The notes below the pieces were generated by a model. That model was given only the letters and a program-made list of their open reading frames with translations. It had not been told where the DNA came from and made no database searches. A DNA stretch of 13,550 bases from JANLYQ01 sp031365725. GTDB lineage: Bacteria > Actinomycetota > Actinomycetes > JACCUZ01. Positions 1 through 7,707 of the stretch are shown here, one piece after another; the stretch's first letter is position 1; every line of letters begins with the position of its first letter. The translations under genes and the position numbers were made by a program. Location of the stretch: the NCBI GenBank assembly GCA_031365725.1, contig JANLYQ010000029.1:1-13550 (forward strand), given 5' to 3'.

Positions 1-181
1 CCAGGAAGCCGGCCACCGCGAAGAGCGCGAGACCCAGTCCACCGGTCTTCACGCTGAACCGGATCTCCGACTTCGCTAGCGCGATCTCGTTGCGGATCAG
101 GGACGAGACGTCCTTGCTCAGGTCACCGACCAGCTTGCCGATCGTGGGTTCCTCGTCGGGTGCCGGCACTCGCTCCGCCAT
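1..181 (-). CDS. Phage holin family / actinobacterial holin-X protein (N-terminal part)
   Basis: The gene is read on the minus strand from the ATG at 181-179 and runs off the left window edge, so about 60 residues are visible. They begin MAERVPAPDEEPTIGKLVG, followed by an amphipathic stretch (DLSKDVSSLIRNEIALAKSE) and then the start of a hydrophobic membrane segment at about residues 47-60. This pattern (PTIG...LVxDLSxDxSxLIRxEIxLAKxE, then transmembrane segments) is typical of the holin-X/putative phage holin family (PF07332) common in actinobacterial chromosomes. These are small membrane proteins of unknown role, and the name does not imply a prophage. A purine-rich GGAAGGAAG Shine-Dalgarno sequence lies just upstream on the minus strand. 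The gene is divergent from the antiporter gene. Confidence 0.8.
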   Translation of the reverse strand, partial: MAERVPAPDEEPTIGKLVGDLSKDVSSLIRNEIALAKSEIRFSVKTGGLGLALFAVAGFL

Positions 182-348
182 GGACTTCCTTCCTTCGCCT
201 CCACTTCACCCTAGGGGACACCCACGCGCCGCACCGCCGCGCACCCGCATCGAGCGGCTCCGGAGCCGGTCCGTACGCCGGTAGGCTCGGGCGTGGTGAG
301 CCGGGAAGTCTGGTCGGCGACGACCGACCGCTGCCCGGAGGAGACCCT
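182..348. promoter_or_regulatory. Divergent intergenic region with palindrome and possible antiporter promoter
   Basis: These 167 bases separate the divergent holin-like and antiporter genes. They contain a perfect 14-bp palindrome, CGGCTCCGGAGCCG, at 255-268. Downstream is a TANNNT-type -10 candidate, TAGGCT, at 282-287, placed to start a plus-strand transcript near 294, about 55 bases before the antiporter start. The palindrome lies where a -35 element or operator would be; no good TTGAC-like -35 is visible. The ribosome binding site of the downstream gene, GGAGGAG, is at 337-343. The promoter assignment is inference from motif and spacing only. Confidence 0.35.
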
Positions 349-1866
349 GTGGACGACGTACTGCCCTTCGGGCTCGCCGTCGCGGCCCTGAGCCTGGCGG
401 GCCTGCTCGCGGTCTGGTCCAACCGGGTCAGCGAGCGGATCCGGATCCCGGCGCCGGCGATCTTCCTGGTCGCCGCGGCGATCGCCTCCGACCTGGCCCC
501 GAAGCTCGGCGGGCTGCCGGTGGTGACCATCCAGCGGGTGGTGACCGTGATGCTGGTGCTGCTGCTCTTCGACGGTGGCCTGCACATCGGCCGCGCCCGG
601 TTCCGTACGACGAGCGGCCCGGTGCTGCTGGTCGGCGTGGTCGGCACCGTGCTCACCGCGGCAGGTGTCGCCGGCTTCGCCCACTACGCCTTCGGCCTGG
701 ACTGGCGGGCCTGCCTGTTGCTCGGGGTGGCGCTCTCCCCGACCGACCCGGCGGTGGTGTTCTCGGTGCTCGGCCGGCGCGAGGTGTCCGGGCGGTCGGG
801 CACCCTGCTGGAGGGTGAGTCGGGGGCCAACGACCCGGTCGGCATCGCCGCGATGGCTGCGCTGCTCGCGACCAGCGGGTCGGCCGGCTGGGGCGCAGTG
901 GGCTCGGGAGTCGGCGAGTTCGCGCTGGAGATGGTCCTCGGTCTGGCGGTCGGTGCGGCCGGGGCACGGCTGATGTCGCTGCTGATGCGGCGGATGCCGT
1001 TGCCCAACGGCGCGCTCTATCCGCTGCAGACGCTGCTCGCCGTCGGAGTCGTCTACGGCGTCGCGACCTCGGTGCACGGCTCGGGCTTCCTCGCCGTCTT
1101 CGTGGCAGGCATCGGCATCGGCGACATACGGGCGCCGTACAAGGCCGACATCGAACGCTTCCACTCCTCCCTCGCGAGCCTCGCCGAGATCGTGGCGTTC
1201 ACGATGCTCGGGCTCACGGTGTCGGTCAGCGGCCTTGTGCACGGTGACGCCTGGCTCGTCGGGCTCGCACTCGCCGTGCTGCTGGCGGTCGTGGTGCGCC
1301 CCGTCCTGGTCGGCCTGCTGCTGCTCGCTGTCGACCTGACCCGCGGCGAGCGGCTGTTCGTCATGTGGTCCGGGCTGAAGGGTGCGGTGCCGATCCTGCT
1401 GGGCACCTACATCCTCACCGACGGCGGCGCGCAGTCCGGTCGGCTCTACCAGGTGGTGGTCGTGGTGGTGGGGTTCTCCGTGGTGGTGCAAGGCGGTCTG
1501 GTGCCGACGGTCGCGCGACGACTAGGCGTGCCCATGCGCATCGTGGAGCCGGAACCGTGGTCGCTGGGCATGCGGTTCCGTGACGAACCCACCGGTCTGC
1601 GTCGATGCCAGGTCCTTGCGGGTACGCCGGCGGACGGCGCGACCCTTGCCGACCTGCCGCTCGGCGAGGACGCATGGATCAGCATGATCAGCCGCGACGG
1701 AGTGCTGGTCCCGGTGCGCGGCCGTACCCGGTTGCGCGCAGGAGACGAGGTGCTGCTGATGGTCGATCCGCAGGACGACAGCGAACCCGGGGCGCTGTTC
1801 GGCACCGACTCAGCCAGACCGGCGCCGGACGGACCGCCCGAGGACCAACCGGTGCCGACAGAATGA
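349..1866 (+). CDS. CPA1-family potassium(sodium)/proton antiporter, NhaP2-type
   Basis: The 505-residue integral membrane protein is predicted to exchange K+ or Na+ for protons across the cytoplasmic membrane. It starts at GTG 349, five bases after a strong GGAGGAG. An upstream in-frame extension exists but lacks a comparable ribosome binding site. Many hydrophobic segments span residues 5 to about 395. Family motifs are FDGGL (74-78), SPTDP (130-134) and the ion-binding ESGAND (157-162); the Asn-Asp pair marks the CPA1 class. A soluble tail from about residue 415 (RCQVLAGTPADGATLADLPL, then LRAGDEVLLMVDP) looks like a TrkA-C/RCK-C domain, as in NhaP2/CvrA, suggesting nucleotide or ligand gating. 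Its stop overlaps the next start (ATGA), so it is probably translationally coupled to the mobA fusion. Which cation is carried cannot be told from sequence. Confidence 0.88.
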   Translation: MDDVLPFGLAVAALSLAGLLAVWSNRVSERIRIPAPAIFLVAAAIASDLAPKLGGLPVVTIQRVVTVMLVLLLFDGGLHIGRARFRTTSGPVLLVGVVGTVLTAAGVAGFAHYAFGLDWRACLLLGVALSPTDPAVVFSVLGRREVSGRSGTLLEGESGANDPVGIAAMAALLATSGSAGWGAVGSGVGEFALEMVLGLAVGAAGARLMSLLMRRMPLPNGALYPLQTLLAVGVVYGVATSVHGSGFLAVFVAGIGIGDIRAPYKADIERFHSSLASLAEIVAFTMLGLTVSVSGLVHGDAWLVGLALAVLLAVVVRPVLVGLLLLAVDLTRGERLFVMWSGLKGAVPILLGTYILTDGGAQSGRLYQVVVVVVGFSVVVQGGLVPTVARRLGVPMRIVEPEPWSLGMRFRDEPTGLRRCQVLAGTPADGATLADLPLGEDAWISMISRDGVLVPVRGRTRLRAGDEVLLMVDPQDDSEPGALFGTDSARPAPDGPPEDQPVPTE

Positions 1867-3131
1867 GCGCGAGCACGGAAGGCGTGGCGGCTGCGAGTGG
1901 AAGCGCGTCCAGCGGCTATGCCCCGGCGATCGACGTCGTCGCCGCTGTCGTGCTCGCAGGCGGCCACTCCTCGCGCATGGGCACCGACAAGGCGTCGCTT
2001 CCGTTGGGTGGCACGACGTTGCTGGGCCGCACGGTGCGGTTGCTGCTCGACGCGGGCCTCGACCCCGTGGTGGTCGTGCGCAGGGCAGACCAGTTGCTGC
2101 CACCGTTGCCCACCGAGGTCGTCACCGTGGTGGACGACCGACCTGACCAGGGGCCGCTGCAGGGCATCGCCACCGGGCTGTCCGCCGTTGCCGCCGGAGA
2201 CCCCCGCCGCGCGGCGGCCTTCGTCTGCGCCACCGACCTGCCGGAGCTGCACGCGGTGTTCATCTGTCACCTCGTGGCCGCGCTGGCGGAGGACACCCAG
2301 GCGGTCGTGCCGGTGTCCGGTGGTCGTCCGCAACCGCTGGCGGCGGTCTACCGCGTCGCCCTCGGGCAGCGCGCGGAGGAGCTGCTGTCCCAGGGAGAGC
2401 GACGGGCCAGCGTGCTCGCGGCTGAGCCGGGCGTCCTGCTCGTCGACGCGGCTGCCCTGCTGACCCATCGTGGATTGGCCGAGAAGGGATTGGCCGAAAC
2501 GGGATTGGCCGATGAGGTGCTGGCTGCTGCTGACCCCGGCCTCCGGTCGATGCACAACGTCAACGACCTGGCGACCTACCTTGACGTCCTGGACCCGGAG
2601 AGTCACGCGCGGGCGCCGGTCGTGCCGCCCTTTCCGGCCCCGACGATGCCGCGGGAGTCCCGGACGGCTGTGCTGCTCGGCTACCTCGACTTCTACCGTT
2701 CGGTCGTCCTGCACAAGGTGGCCGGCCTCGACGAGACCGCCCTTCGCACCAGCCTGCTGCCCTCAGGCTGGTCGCCGCTGGAGCTGGTCAAGCACCTCAC
2801 CTTCGTCGAGATGCGCTGGTTGGAGTGGGGGTTCGAGGGTCGCCCGGTCGACGACCCGTGGGGCGACCGGCACGAGGATCGCTGGCACGTCCGGCCGGAC
2901 GAGCCCGCGGCGCTCGTGCTCGCCTCGCTCGTGGACCGCGGCCGGCGCACGACGGCGATCGTCAGGCGTCACGAGCTCGACGAGGCCGGTGCCCCCGGTG
3001 AGCGTTGGGACGGCGCACCGCCGGCGACGCTGGAGCGGGTGCTGCTGCATCTGATGCAGGAGTACGCCCGGCACGCGGGTCACCTCGATGTCGTGCGCGA
3101 GCTGTTGGACGGCGCGACCGGCGAAGGCTGA
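1863..3131 (+). CDS. mobA: Molybdenum cofactor guanylyltransferase (MobA) fused to a DinB/DUF664 domain
   Basis: The 422-residue protein has two parts. Residues ~22-240 are MobA-like: the nucleotide-binding signature LAGGHSSRMGTDKA, then VVDDRPDQGPLQGI, the CATDLPELH metal-binding Asp region, RPQPLAAVYR, and NVNDLATYL at the end. MobA transfers GMP from GTP to molybdopterin to make Mo-bisMGD or MGD. Residues ~262-418 resemble the DUF664/DinB metal-dependent four-helix family, with likely metal-ligand histidines in LVKHLTFVE and in YARHAGHLDVVREL. Family members include thiol-dependent transferases; the substrate here is unknown. Both parts are in one frame with no stop or shift. The start ATG at 1863 overlaps the antiporter stop. 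A three-unit 15-bp repeat lies near the end of the MobA part. No other molybdenum genes are visible. The MobA part could be another MobA-like nucleotidyltransferase. Confidence 0.85.
   Translation: MSASTEGVAAASGSASSGYAPAIDVVAAVVLAGGHSSRMGTDKASLPLGGTTLLGRTVRLLLDAGLDPVVVVRRADQLLPPLPTEVVTVVDDRPDQGPLQGIATGLSAVAAGDPRRAAAFVCATDLPELHAVFICHLVAALAEDTQAVVPVSGGRPQPLAAVYRVALGQRAEELLSQGERRASVLAAEPGVLLVDAAALLTHRGLAEKGLAETGLADEVLAAADPGLRSMHNVNDLATYLDVLDPESHARAPVVPPFPAPTMPRESRTAVLLGYLDFYRSVVLHKVAGLDETALRTSLLPSGWSPLELVKHLTFVEMRWLEWGFEGRPVDDPWGDRHEDRWHVRPDEPAALVLASLVDRGRRTTAIVRRHELDEAGAPGERWDGAPPATLERVLLHLMQEYARHAGHLDVVRELLDGATGEG
2472..2516 (+). repeat. In-frame 15-bp minisatellite, three units, within the mobA fusion
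   Basis: Three consecutive 15-bp units begin with the identical ten bases GGATTGGCCG plus a shared A, and differ only in the last four bases (units at 2472-2486, 2487-2501, 2502-2516). In the mobA frame they encode RGLAE-KGLAE-TGLAD, a repeated GLA(E/D) pentapeptide near the end of the MobA domain. The ATTGG core is AT-richer than the surrounding sequence. Unit length keeps the frame, so copy-number change would lengthen or shorten a surface loop or helix without truncating the protein. Confidence 0.9.
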
Positions 3132-3200
3132 ACGGCCCACGACTAGTCTCGGGGAGAGCCACAGACGCCAGGCGCACGAGCGAACGGGCAAGGGGGCGAC

Positions 3201-3818
3201 GTGCCGGAGGTCGGGACCACCGATCGGGTGCTGACCCTGCCCAACGCCCTGAGCACGCTGCGCCTGCTGGGGGTGCCGTTCTTCCTCTGGCTGGTCCTGT
3301 CCCACCGCGACGGCGCCGCGATCCTCGTGCTGATGGCGAGCGGCGTCACCGACTACCTCGATGGCAAGATCGCTCGCGCGTGGGGCCAGATGTCCCGCCT
3401 CGGCACCCTGCTCGACCCCGCCGCCGACCGGCTGTACATCCTGGCGACGTTGGTCGGTCTCACCGTGCGCGGTGTCGTGCCGGTCTGGCTGGCAGCAGCG
3501 CTGGTCGGCCGTGACGTGCTGCTCGCCTTCACCCTGCCCATCCTGCGCAGCCACGGCTACGGGCCGCTGCCCGTGCACTACCTCGGCAAGGCGGCGACTT
3601 TCAACCTGTTGTCCGGCTTTCCGCTGATCCTGCTGGGGGAGTGGGACAACCCGCTCGGCTACGTCGCGCACGCCTTCGGCTGGGCCTTCACGGTCTGGGG
3701 CACCGCGCTCTACTGGTGGGCCGGACTGGTGTACGTCGTCCAGCTGGTCGGTCTGCTGCGCGCCGACCGCGCAGCGGCAGGCGACGACGTGCGCCCCGAG
3801 GGAGGCGTTGTCGCGTGA
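3201..3818 (+). CDS. CDP-alcohol phosphatidyltransferase (eukaryote-like cardiolipin synthase / PgsA2 type)
   Basis: The 205-residue membrane enzyme carries the complete CDP-alcohol phosphatidyltransferase signature: D51, D54-G55, A58-R59, G68, D72 and D76 in the canonical spacing D-x2-D-G-x2-A-R-x8-G-x3-D-x3-D. These residues bind Mg2+ and the CDP-lipid. About five or six hydrophobic helices follow or flank it. The family replaces CMP of CDP-diacylglycerol with an alcohol. The position matches Rv1822 (annotated pgsA2) of M. tuberculosis and the Streptomyces gene reported as a eukaryote-like cardiolipin synthase, so phosphatidylglycerol as acceptor is the best guess; glycerol-3-phosphate is the alternative. 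GTG start 3201 follows a GGGGG stretch. The 69-base gap upstream contains TAGTCT (3144-3149), a possible -10. The stop overlaps the next start (GTGA). Confidence 0.85.
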   Translation: MPEVGTTDRVLTLPNALSTLRLLGVPFFLWLVLSHRDGAAILVLMASGVTDYLDGKIARAWGQMSRLGTLLDPAADRLYILATLVGLTVRGVVPVWLAAALVGRDVLLAFTLPILRSHGYGPLPVHYLGKAATFNLLSGFPLILLGEWDNPLGYVAHAFGWAFTVWGTALYWWAGLVYVVQLVGLLRADRAAAGDDVRPEGGVVA

Positions 3819-6310
3819 AAGCCGTGGTGATGGCCGGTGGTGAGGGCACCCGGCTGCGCCCGATGACGGCCAGCATGCCCAAGCCGCTGCTGCCGATCGT
3901 CAACAAGCCGATCATGGAACATGTGCTGCGGCTGCTCGCGCGGCACGGCTTCTCCGAGACCGTGGTCACGGTGCAGTTCCTGGCCAGCTTGGTCCGCAAC
4001 TACTTCGGTGACGGCGAAGACCTCGGCATGACACTGACCTACGCCACCGAAGAGACACCGTTGGGAACCGCGGGCAGTGTGAAGAACGCCGAGGAGCACC
4101 TGCGCGACGACACCTTCCTGGTGATCTCCGGGGACGCCCTCACCGACTTCGACCTGACCGATCTGGTGGCCTTCCACCGGGCCAAGGGTGCGCTGGTCAC
4201 GGTCTGTCTGACCCGCGTCCCCGACCCGCTGGAGTTCGGCATCACGATCGTCGACGAGGACAATCGCGTGCAGCGGTTCCTGGAGAAACCCACCTGGGGG
4301 CAGGTGTTCTCCGACACCGTCAACACCGGCATCTACGTGATGGAGCCCGAGGTCTTCGACCACGTGGCGGCAGGTGAGTCGGTGGACTGGGCGGCCGACG
4401 TCTTCCCCGCGTTGATCGAGGCCGGGCTGCCGGTGTTCGGCTACGTCGCCGAGGGCTACTGGGAGGACGTCGGCACCCACGAGTCCTACATGCAGGCCCA
4501 GGCTGACGTCTTGTCCGGCCGGGTCGATGTCGAGCTGGACGCCTTCGAGGTCTCGACCGGAGTCTGGGTGGCTGAGGGAGCCGACGTGCATCCCGACGCG
4601 GTGCTGCGCGGCCCGCTCTACATCGGTGACTACGCCAAGGTCGAGGCCGGCGCCGAGCTGCGCGAGCTCACGGTGCTCGGCAGCAACGTCATCGTGAAGA
4701 GCGGAGCCTTCCTGCACCGAGCGATCGTGCACGACAACGTGTTCGTCGGCCCGCAGACGAACCTTCGGGCGTGCGTCATCGGCAAGAACACCGACATCAT
4801 GCGCGGGGCGCGCATCGAGGAGGGTGCCGTCGTCGGCGACGAGTGCGTCGTCGAAGAGGAGGCGATCGTCGCAGCCGGGGTGCGGATCTACCCGTACAAG
4901 AACGTCGAGGCCGGCACGCTCGTCGACTCGGACATGATCTTCGAGTCGCGCAGTCAGCGACGGCTGTTCGGCCCGCGTGGCGTCAGTGGCATCGTCAACG
5001 TCGAGATCACCCCCGAGCTCGCGGTCCGCCTTGCCAGCGCGTGGGCCAGCACCTTGAAGAAGGGCTCGACGGTCACCACGTCGCGCGACGTCAGTCGGGC
5101 TGCGCGTGCCCTGAAGCGCGCCGTCATCTCCGCACTCACGTCCAGCGCCATCGACGTGGTCGACCTCGAGGTGGTGCCCGTCCCGGTCGCCCGGCTGCAC
5201 ACGGCCCAGGGTGCCTCCGGCGGTGTCGTCGTCCGGACCACACCGGGTCAGCCCGAGAGCGTCGACATCAGCTTCCTCGACCGCAACGGTGCCGACATGT
5301 CGCAGGCCGACCAGCGCAGGCTCGAGCGGACCTTCTCCCGCGGTGAGTTCAGGCGGGCGTTTCCGGGAGAGATCGGCGACCTGACCTTCCCGCCGCGGGT
5401 GATGGAGGCCTACACCCTCGACCTGTTGCGAAGCATCGACGTCAGCGGTCTGGCCGAGCACGGTCTGAAGGTGGTCGTCGACACCGGCGGCGGTACGGCC
5501 GCTCTTGTGCTGCCTGCCCTGCTGGGTCGGCTGCCGATCGAGGTGCTGACGGTCGGTGGCGGTCTGGACGAGGCCTCTCCCACCGAGACGGCGGCCCAGC
5601 GCGAGGAGGCCCTGCGTCGCCTGGGTCGTCTGGTCGCGTCCTCGAAGGCGGCTTTCGGGGTGCACTTCGACCCGGTCGGCGAGCGCATCGCGCTGGTCGA
5701 CGAACGCGGACGTCCGCTGGACGACGAACGTGCCCTCCTGGTCGTCCTCGACCTGGTCGCTGCCGAGTCGGCCGGCGGCAAGGTGGCGCTGCCGATCACG
5801 ACCCCGCGGGTGGCCGAGAAGGTCGCGGCCTTCCACGGCGTCGAGATCGTGTGGATCGCGACCACCTCGGCCGCCCTGACCGAAGCCGTGTCCGCGCCGG
5901 GCGTCGTCTTCGGCGCCGACGGCCGCGGCGGCTTCGTGGTGCCCAGCTTCTCCACGACGTACGACGGGGTGGCGGCGTTCGTGCAGATCGCGGGGCTGGT
6001 CGCCCGCACGCAGCTGCCGATGTCGGAGATCGACGCGCGCATCCCGCGCAGCCACCTCAGCCGCCGGGCGGTCCCGACGCCGTGGGCGGCGAAGGGGGTG
6101 GTGATGCGCGCCGTGGTCGAGGAGGCCGGCTCCAGGTCCCTCGACACGACCGACGGCGTCCGGGTCCTGGAGGCCGACGGCAGCTGGGTGCTCGTGCTGC
6201 CAGACCCGGCCGAGCCGGTCACCCACGTGTGGGCCGAGGCGGCCGACGACCTGTCGGCGGCGAGCCTGCTCGAGCACTGGGCCAGCATCATGAGCCGCGC
6301 CGAGGGCTGA
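3815..6310 (+). CDS. manC: Mannose-1-phosphate guanylyltransferase with C-terminal phosphomannomutase-like domain
   Basis: The 831-residue protein has three parts. Residues 1 to ~235 form a nucleotidyltransferase: GGEGTRLRP (8-16), PKPLLP with Lys23, GDALTDFDL, EKPTW, and GYWEDVGTHESYM. It should join mannose-1-phosphate and GTP into GDP-mannose, the donor for polyprenol-phosphate mannose, lipoglycans and protein O-mannosylation. Residues ~250-385 are left-handed beta-helix hexapeptide repeats (GPLYIGDYAKVEAGAEL, VGDECVVEEEAIV). Residues ~400-825 align by fold and loop order with alpha-phosphohexomutases, but all four active-site loops are altered: TASHNP is RTTPGQP, DGDxDR is DPVGER, GExSGH is GADGRGG, RxSxTEP is LPDPAEP. 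The mutase half is therefore probably inactive or regulatory. GTG start 3815 overlaps the preceding stop. The sugar could differ (glucose-1-phosphate), but the neighbour pairing matches the Streptomyces ManC-like locus. Confidence 0.85.
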   Translation: MKAVVMAGGEGTRLRPMTASMPKPLLPIVNKPIMEHVLRLLARHGFSETVVTVQFLASLVRNYFGDGEDLGMTLTYATEETPLGTAGSVKNAEEHLRDDTFLVISGDALTDFDLTDLVAFHRAKGALVTVCLTRVPDPLEFGITIVDEDNRVQRFLEKPTWGQVFSDTVNTGIYVMEPEVFDHVAAGESVDWAADVFPALIEAGLPVFGYVAEGYWEDVGTHESYMQAQADVLSGRVDVELDAFEVSTGVWVAEGADVHPDAVLRGPLYIGDYAKVEAGAELRELTVLGSNVIVKSGAFLHRAIVHDNVFVGPQTNLRACVIGKNTDIMRGARIEEGAVVGDECVVEEEAIVAAGVRIYPYKNVEAGTLVDSDMIFESRSQRRLFGPRGVSGIVNVEITPELAVRLASAWASTLKKGSTVTTSRDVSRAARALKRAVISALTSSAIDVVDLEVVPVPVARLHTAQGASGGVVVRTTPGQPESVDISFLDRNGADMSQADQRRLERTFSRGEFRRAFPGEIGDLTFPPRVMEAYTLDLLRSIDVSGLAEHGLKVVVDTGGGTAALVLPALLGRLPIEVLTVGGGLDEASPTETAAQREEALRRLGRLVASSKAAFGVHFDPVGERIALVDERGRPLDDERALLVVLDLVAAESAGGKVALPITTPRVAEKVAAFHGVEIVWIATTSAALTEAVSAPGVVFGADGRGGFVVPSFSTTYDGVAAFVQIAGLVARTQLPMSEIDARIPRSHLSRRAVPTPWAAKGVVMRAVVEEAGSRSLDTTDGVRVLEADGSWVLVLPDPAEPVTHVWAEAADDLSAASLLEHWASIMSRAEG

Positions 6311-6363
6311 GCAGGCCCGGGTACCGACGCGCAGGGGGCGCGCAACGGGTCGGCCGCTCTGTG

Positions 6364-7368
6364 ATGATGACGTCGATGTCCGCCACCAGCTCTCCGACCG
6401 ACGGAGCACCTGCTGCTCCTGCCGGGGCTCCCGACTGGCGCAGCCACGACTCGATGCAGCTGCTGCGCAGCCTCGTCGAGGACTCCTTGGACGAGGGGTA
6501 TGCCCGGGCGAGCGCTCGACGCAAGGCTGCCGCCGCGTTGCGGGCCGAGAGCTCGGCCGCTGCCCGGGGGGCCGTGGTGACCGGCCGGCGGGGACCCGGC
6601 GTCACGATGGGGATGGTGCTGACAGCGTGTGGTCTGGTGGCTGTGGGCCTGTTGCTGAGCACCGCGTTCGGCCAGACCCGGCTCTCGGCCCGGTCGGCTG
6701 CGGGGGAGCGGGCCTCGCTGGTGTCCGAGGTGGCCAAGCGCGACGCCGCCAACCAGAGGCTGCAGACGCGGCTGGTCGGGCTGCGCTCGGAGGTCGCGGC
6801 GGCTCAACGCCGGGCCCTGCAGCTCACCGGAGCAGGCTCGGCCCTGTCGACCCGGCTGGTGGCTCTCGAGTCGGTGAGCGGCACGTCCCCGGTTGTCGGG
6901 CCGGGCATGAAGGTGCGGGTCGACGACGCCCCTGCCCAGCCGAGCTCGGGCGGAGCGGATGTCGATCCACGGACCGGACAGGCCCAGCAAGGTCGGGTGA
7001 CCGATCGCGACCTGCAGACCATCGTCAACGAGGTGTGGGCAGCAGGTGCCGAAGCGGTCTCCGTCAATGGCGAGCGCCTGACCGCGTTGAGCGCGATCAG
7101 GTCCGCCGGCGACGCAGTGCTGGTCGACTTCCGCCCACTGAACCCGCCGTACGTGATCGAGGCGATCGGCGACCCGGCAACCATGCGAACATCGTTCGTG
7201 GGAGGGTTCGGTGGCAGCTATCTGCAGGTGCTCAAGGGGTATGGCATCGCCGAGTCCGTCACGGATGCGCGCCGCATCACGCTGTCAGCCTCCGCGGGGG
7301 TGGCGCTGCGCTATGCCCAGCCCACCGCGCGACGGGCCACGACCGATGAGGGGAGCAGCGGGCGATGA
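6364..7368 (+). CDS. DUF881 membrane protein, first paralogue
   Basis: This 334-residue bitopic membrane protein belongs to DUF881 (the B. subtilis YlxW/YlxX group, next to ftsAZ there; Rv1823 at this position in M. tuberculosis). A cytoplasmic N terminus contains SMQLLRSLVEDSLDEGYA, a conserved family segment. One transmembrane helix follows at about residues 82-101 (MGMVLTACGLVAVGLLLS), then a short coiled coil (~115-150), then the extracytoplasmic DUF881 domain from VVGPGMKVRVDD through NEVWAAGAEAVSVNGERL to IEAIGDPATM. The start is uncertain: GTG 6361, ATG 6364, ATG 6367 and ATG 6376 are consecutive choices and no Shine-Dalgarno is close (AGGGGG at 6333 is too far). Its stop overlaps the sbp start. 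The molecular function is unknown; a link to septation or envelope is inferred from conserved context. Confidence 0.82.
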   Translation: MMTSMSATSSPTDGAPAAPAGAPDWRSHDSMQLLRSLVEDSLDEGYARASARRKAAAALRAESSAAARGAVVTGRRGPGVTMGMVLTACGLVAVGLLLSTAFGQTRLSARSAAGERASLVSEVAKRDAANQRLQTRLVGLRSEVAAAQRRALQLTGAGSALSTRLVALESVSGTSPVVGPGMKVRVDDAPAQPSSGGADVDPRTGQAQQGRVTDRDLQTIVNEVWAAGAEAVSVNGERLTALSAIRSAGDAVLVDFRPLNPPYVIEAIGDPATMRTSFVGGFGGSYLQVLKGYGIAESVTDARRITLSASAGVALRYAQPTARRATTDEGSSGR

Positions 7369-7697
7369 TCGCCGCCATCGGACTGGTGCTGGGCGTCATC
7401 GCAGGGATCTTCCTCGAGCCGACCGTCCCCGGCTGGCTGCAGCCCTATCTCCCCATCGCGGTGGTCGCCGCTCTCGACGCGGTGTTCGGCGGACTGCGTG
7501 CCTTGCTCGACGGCATCTTCGACGACCGGGTCTTCGTCGTGTCGTTCGTCTCCAACGTGCTGGTGGCAGCGCTGATCGTCTACCTGGGTGACCAGCTCGG
7601 CGTCGGCTCGCAGCTCTCCACCGGTGTCGTCGTCGTGCTCGGCATCAGGATCTTCGCCAATGCGGCCGCGATCCGTCGGCAGCTGTTCCGGGCGTGA
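7365..7697 (+). CDS. sbp: Small basic protein Sbp (DUF1290)
   Basis: The 110-residue protein is almost entirely membrane: about four hydrophobic helices (IAAIGLVLGVIAGIFL; LPIAVVAALDAVFGGLRALL; VVSFVSNVLVAALIVYLG; VVVVLGIRIFANAAAIR) and a short basic tail (RRQLFRA). These match the DUF1290/small basic protein family (PF06947), including the FxxRVFxxSFxSN segment (here FDDRVFVVSFVSN) and the RIFxNxAxIRR end. B. subtilis sbp lies next to ftsA-ftsZ, and Rv1824 occupies this position in M. tuberculosis. The ATG at 7365 overlaps the stop of the first DUF881 gene (ATGA), and the second DUF881 gene starts ten bases after its stop, so the three are one translationally coupled unit. Biochemical function is unknown. 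Confidence 0.9.
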   Translation: MIAAIGLVLGVIAGIFLEPTVPGWLQPYLPIAVVAALDAVFGGLRALLDGIFDDRVFVVSFVSNVLVAALIVYLGDQLGVGSQLSTGVVVVLGIRIFANAAAIRRQLFRA

Positions 7698-7707
7698 GGC
7701 AGAGGAC

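Noticed and set aside
1..181. A prophage, because the first gene looks holin-like
   Set aside because: The family is a common chromosomal actinobacterial membrane protein, and no other phage gene is visible nearby.
2646..3131. A separate DUF664 gene starting at ATG 2646
   Set aside because: There is no ribosome binding site before it and no stop between it and the MobA part. The single-frame fusion is the simpler reading.
3710..6409. An 899-codon open frame on the minus strand opposite the manC fusion
   Set aside because: It is the mirror of GC-biased codons in a well-supported gene. Its translation is His/Arg/Gly/Gln/Asp-rich low-complexity sequence with no recognisable domain, and the plus-strand frame carries all the family motifs.
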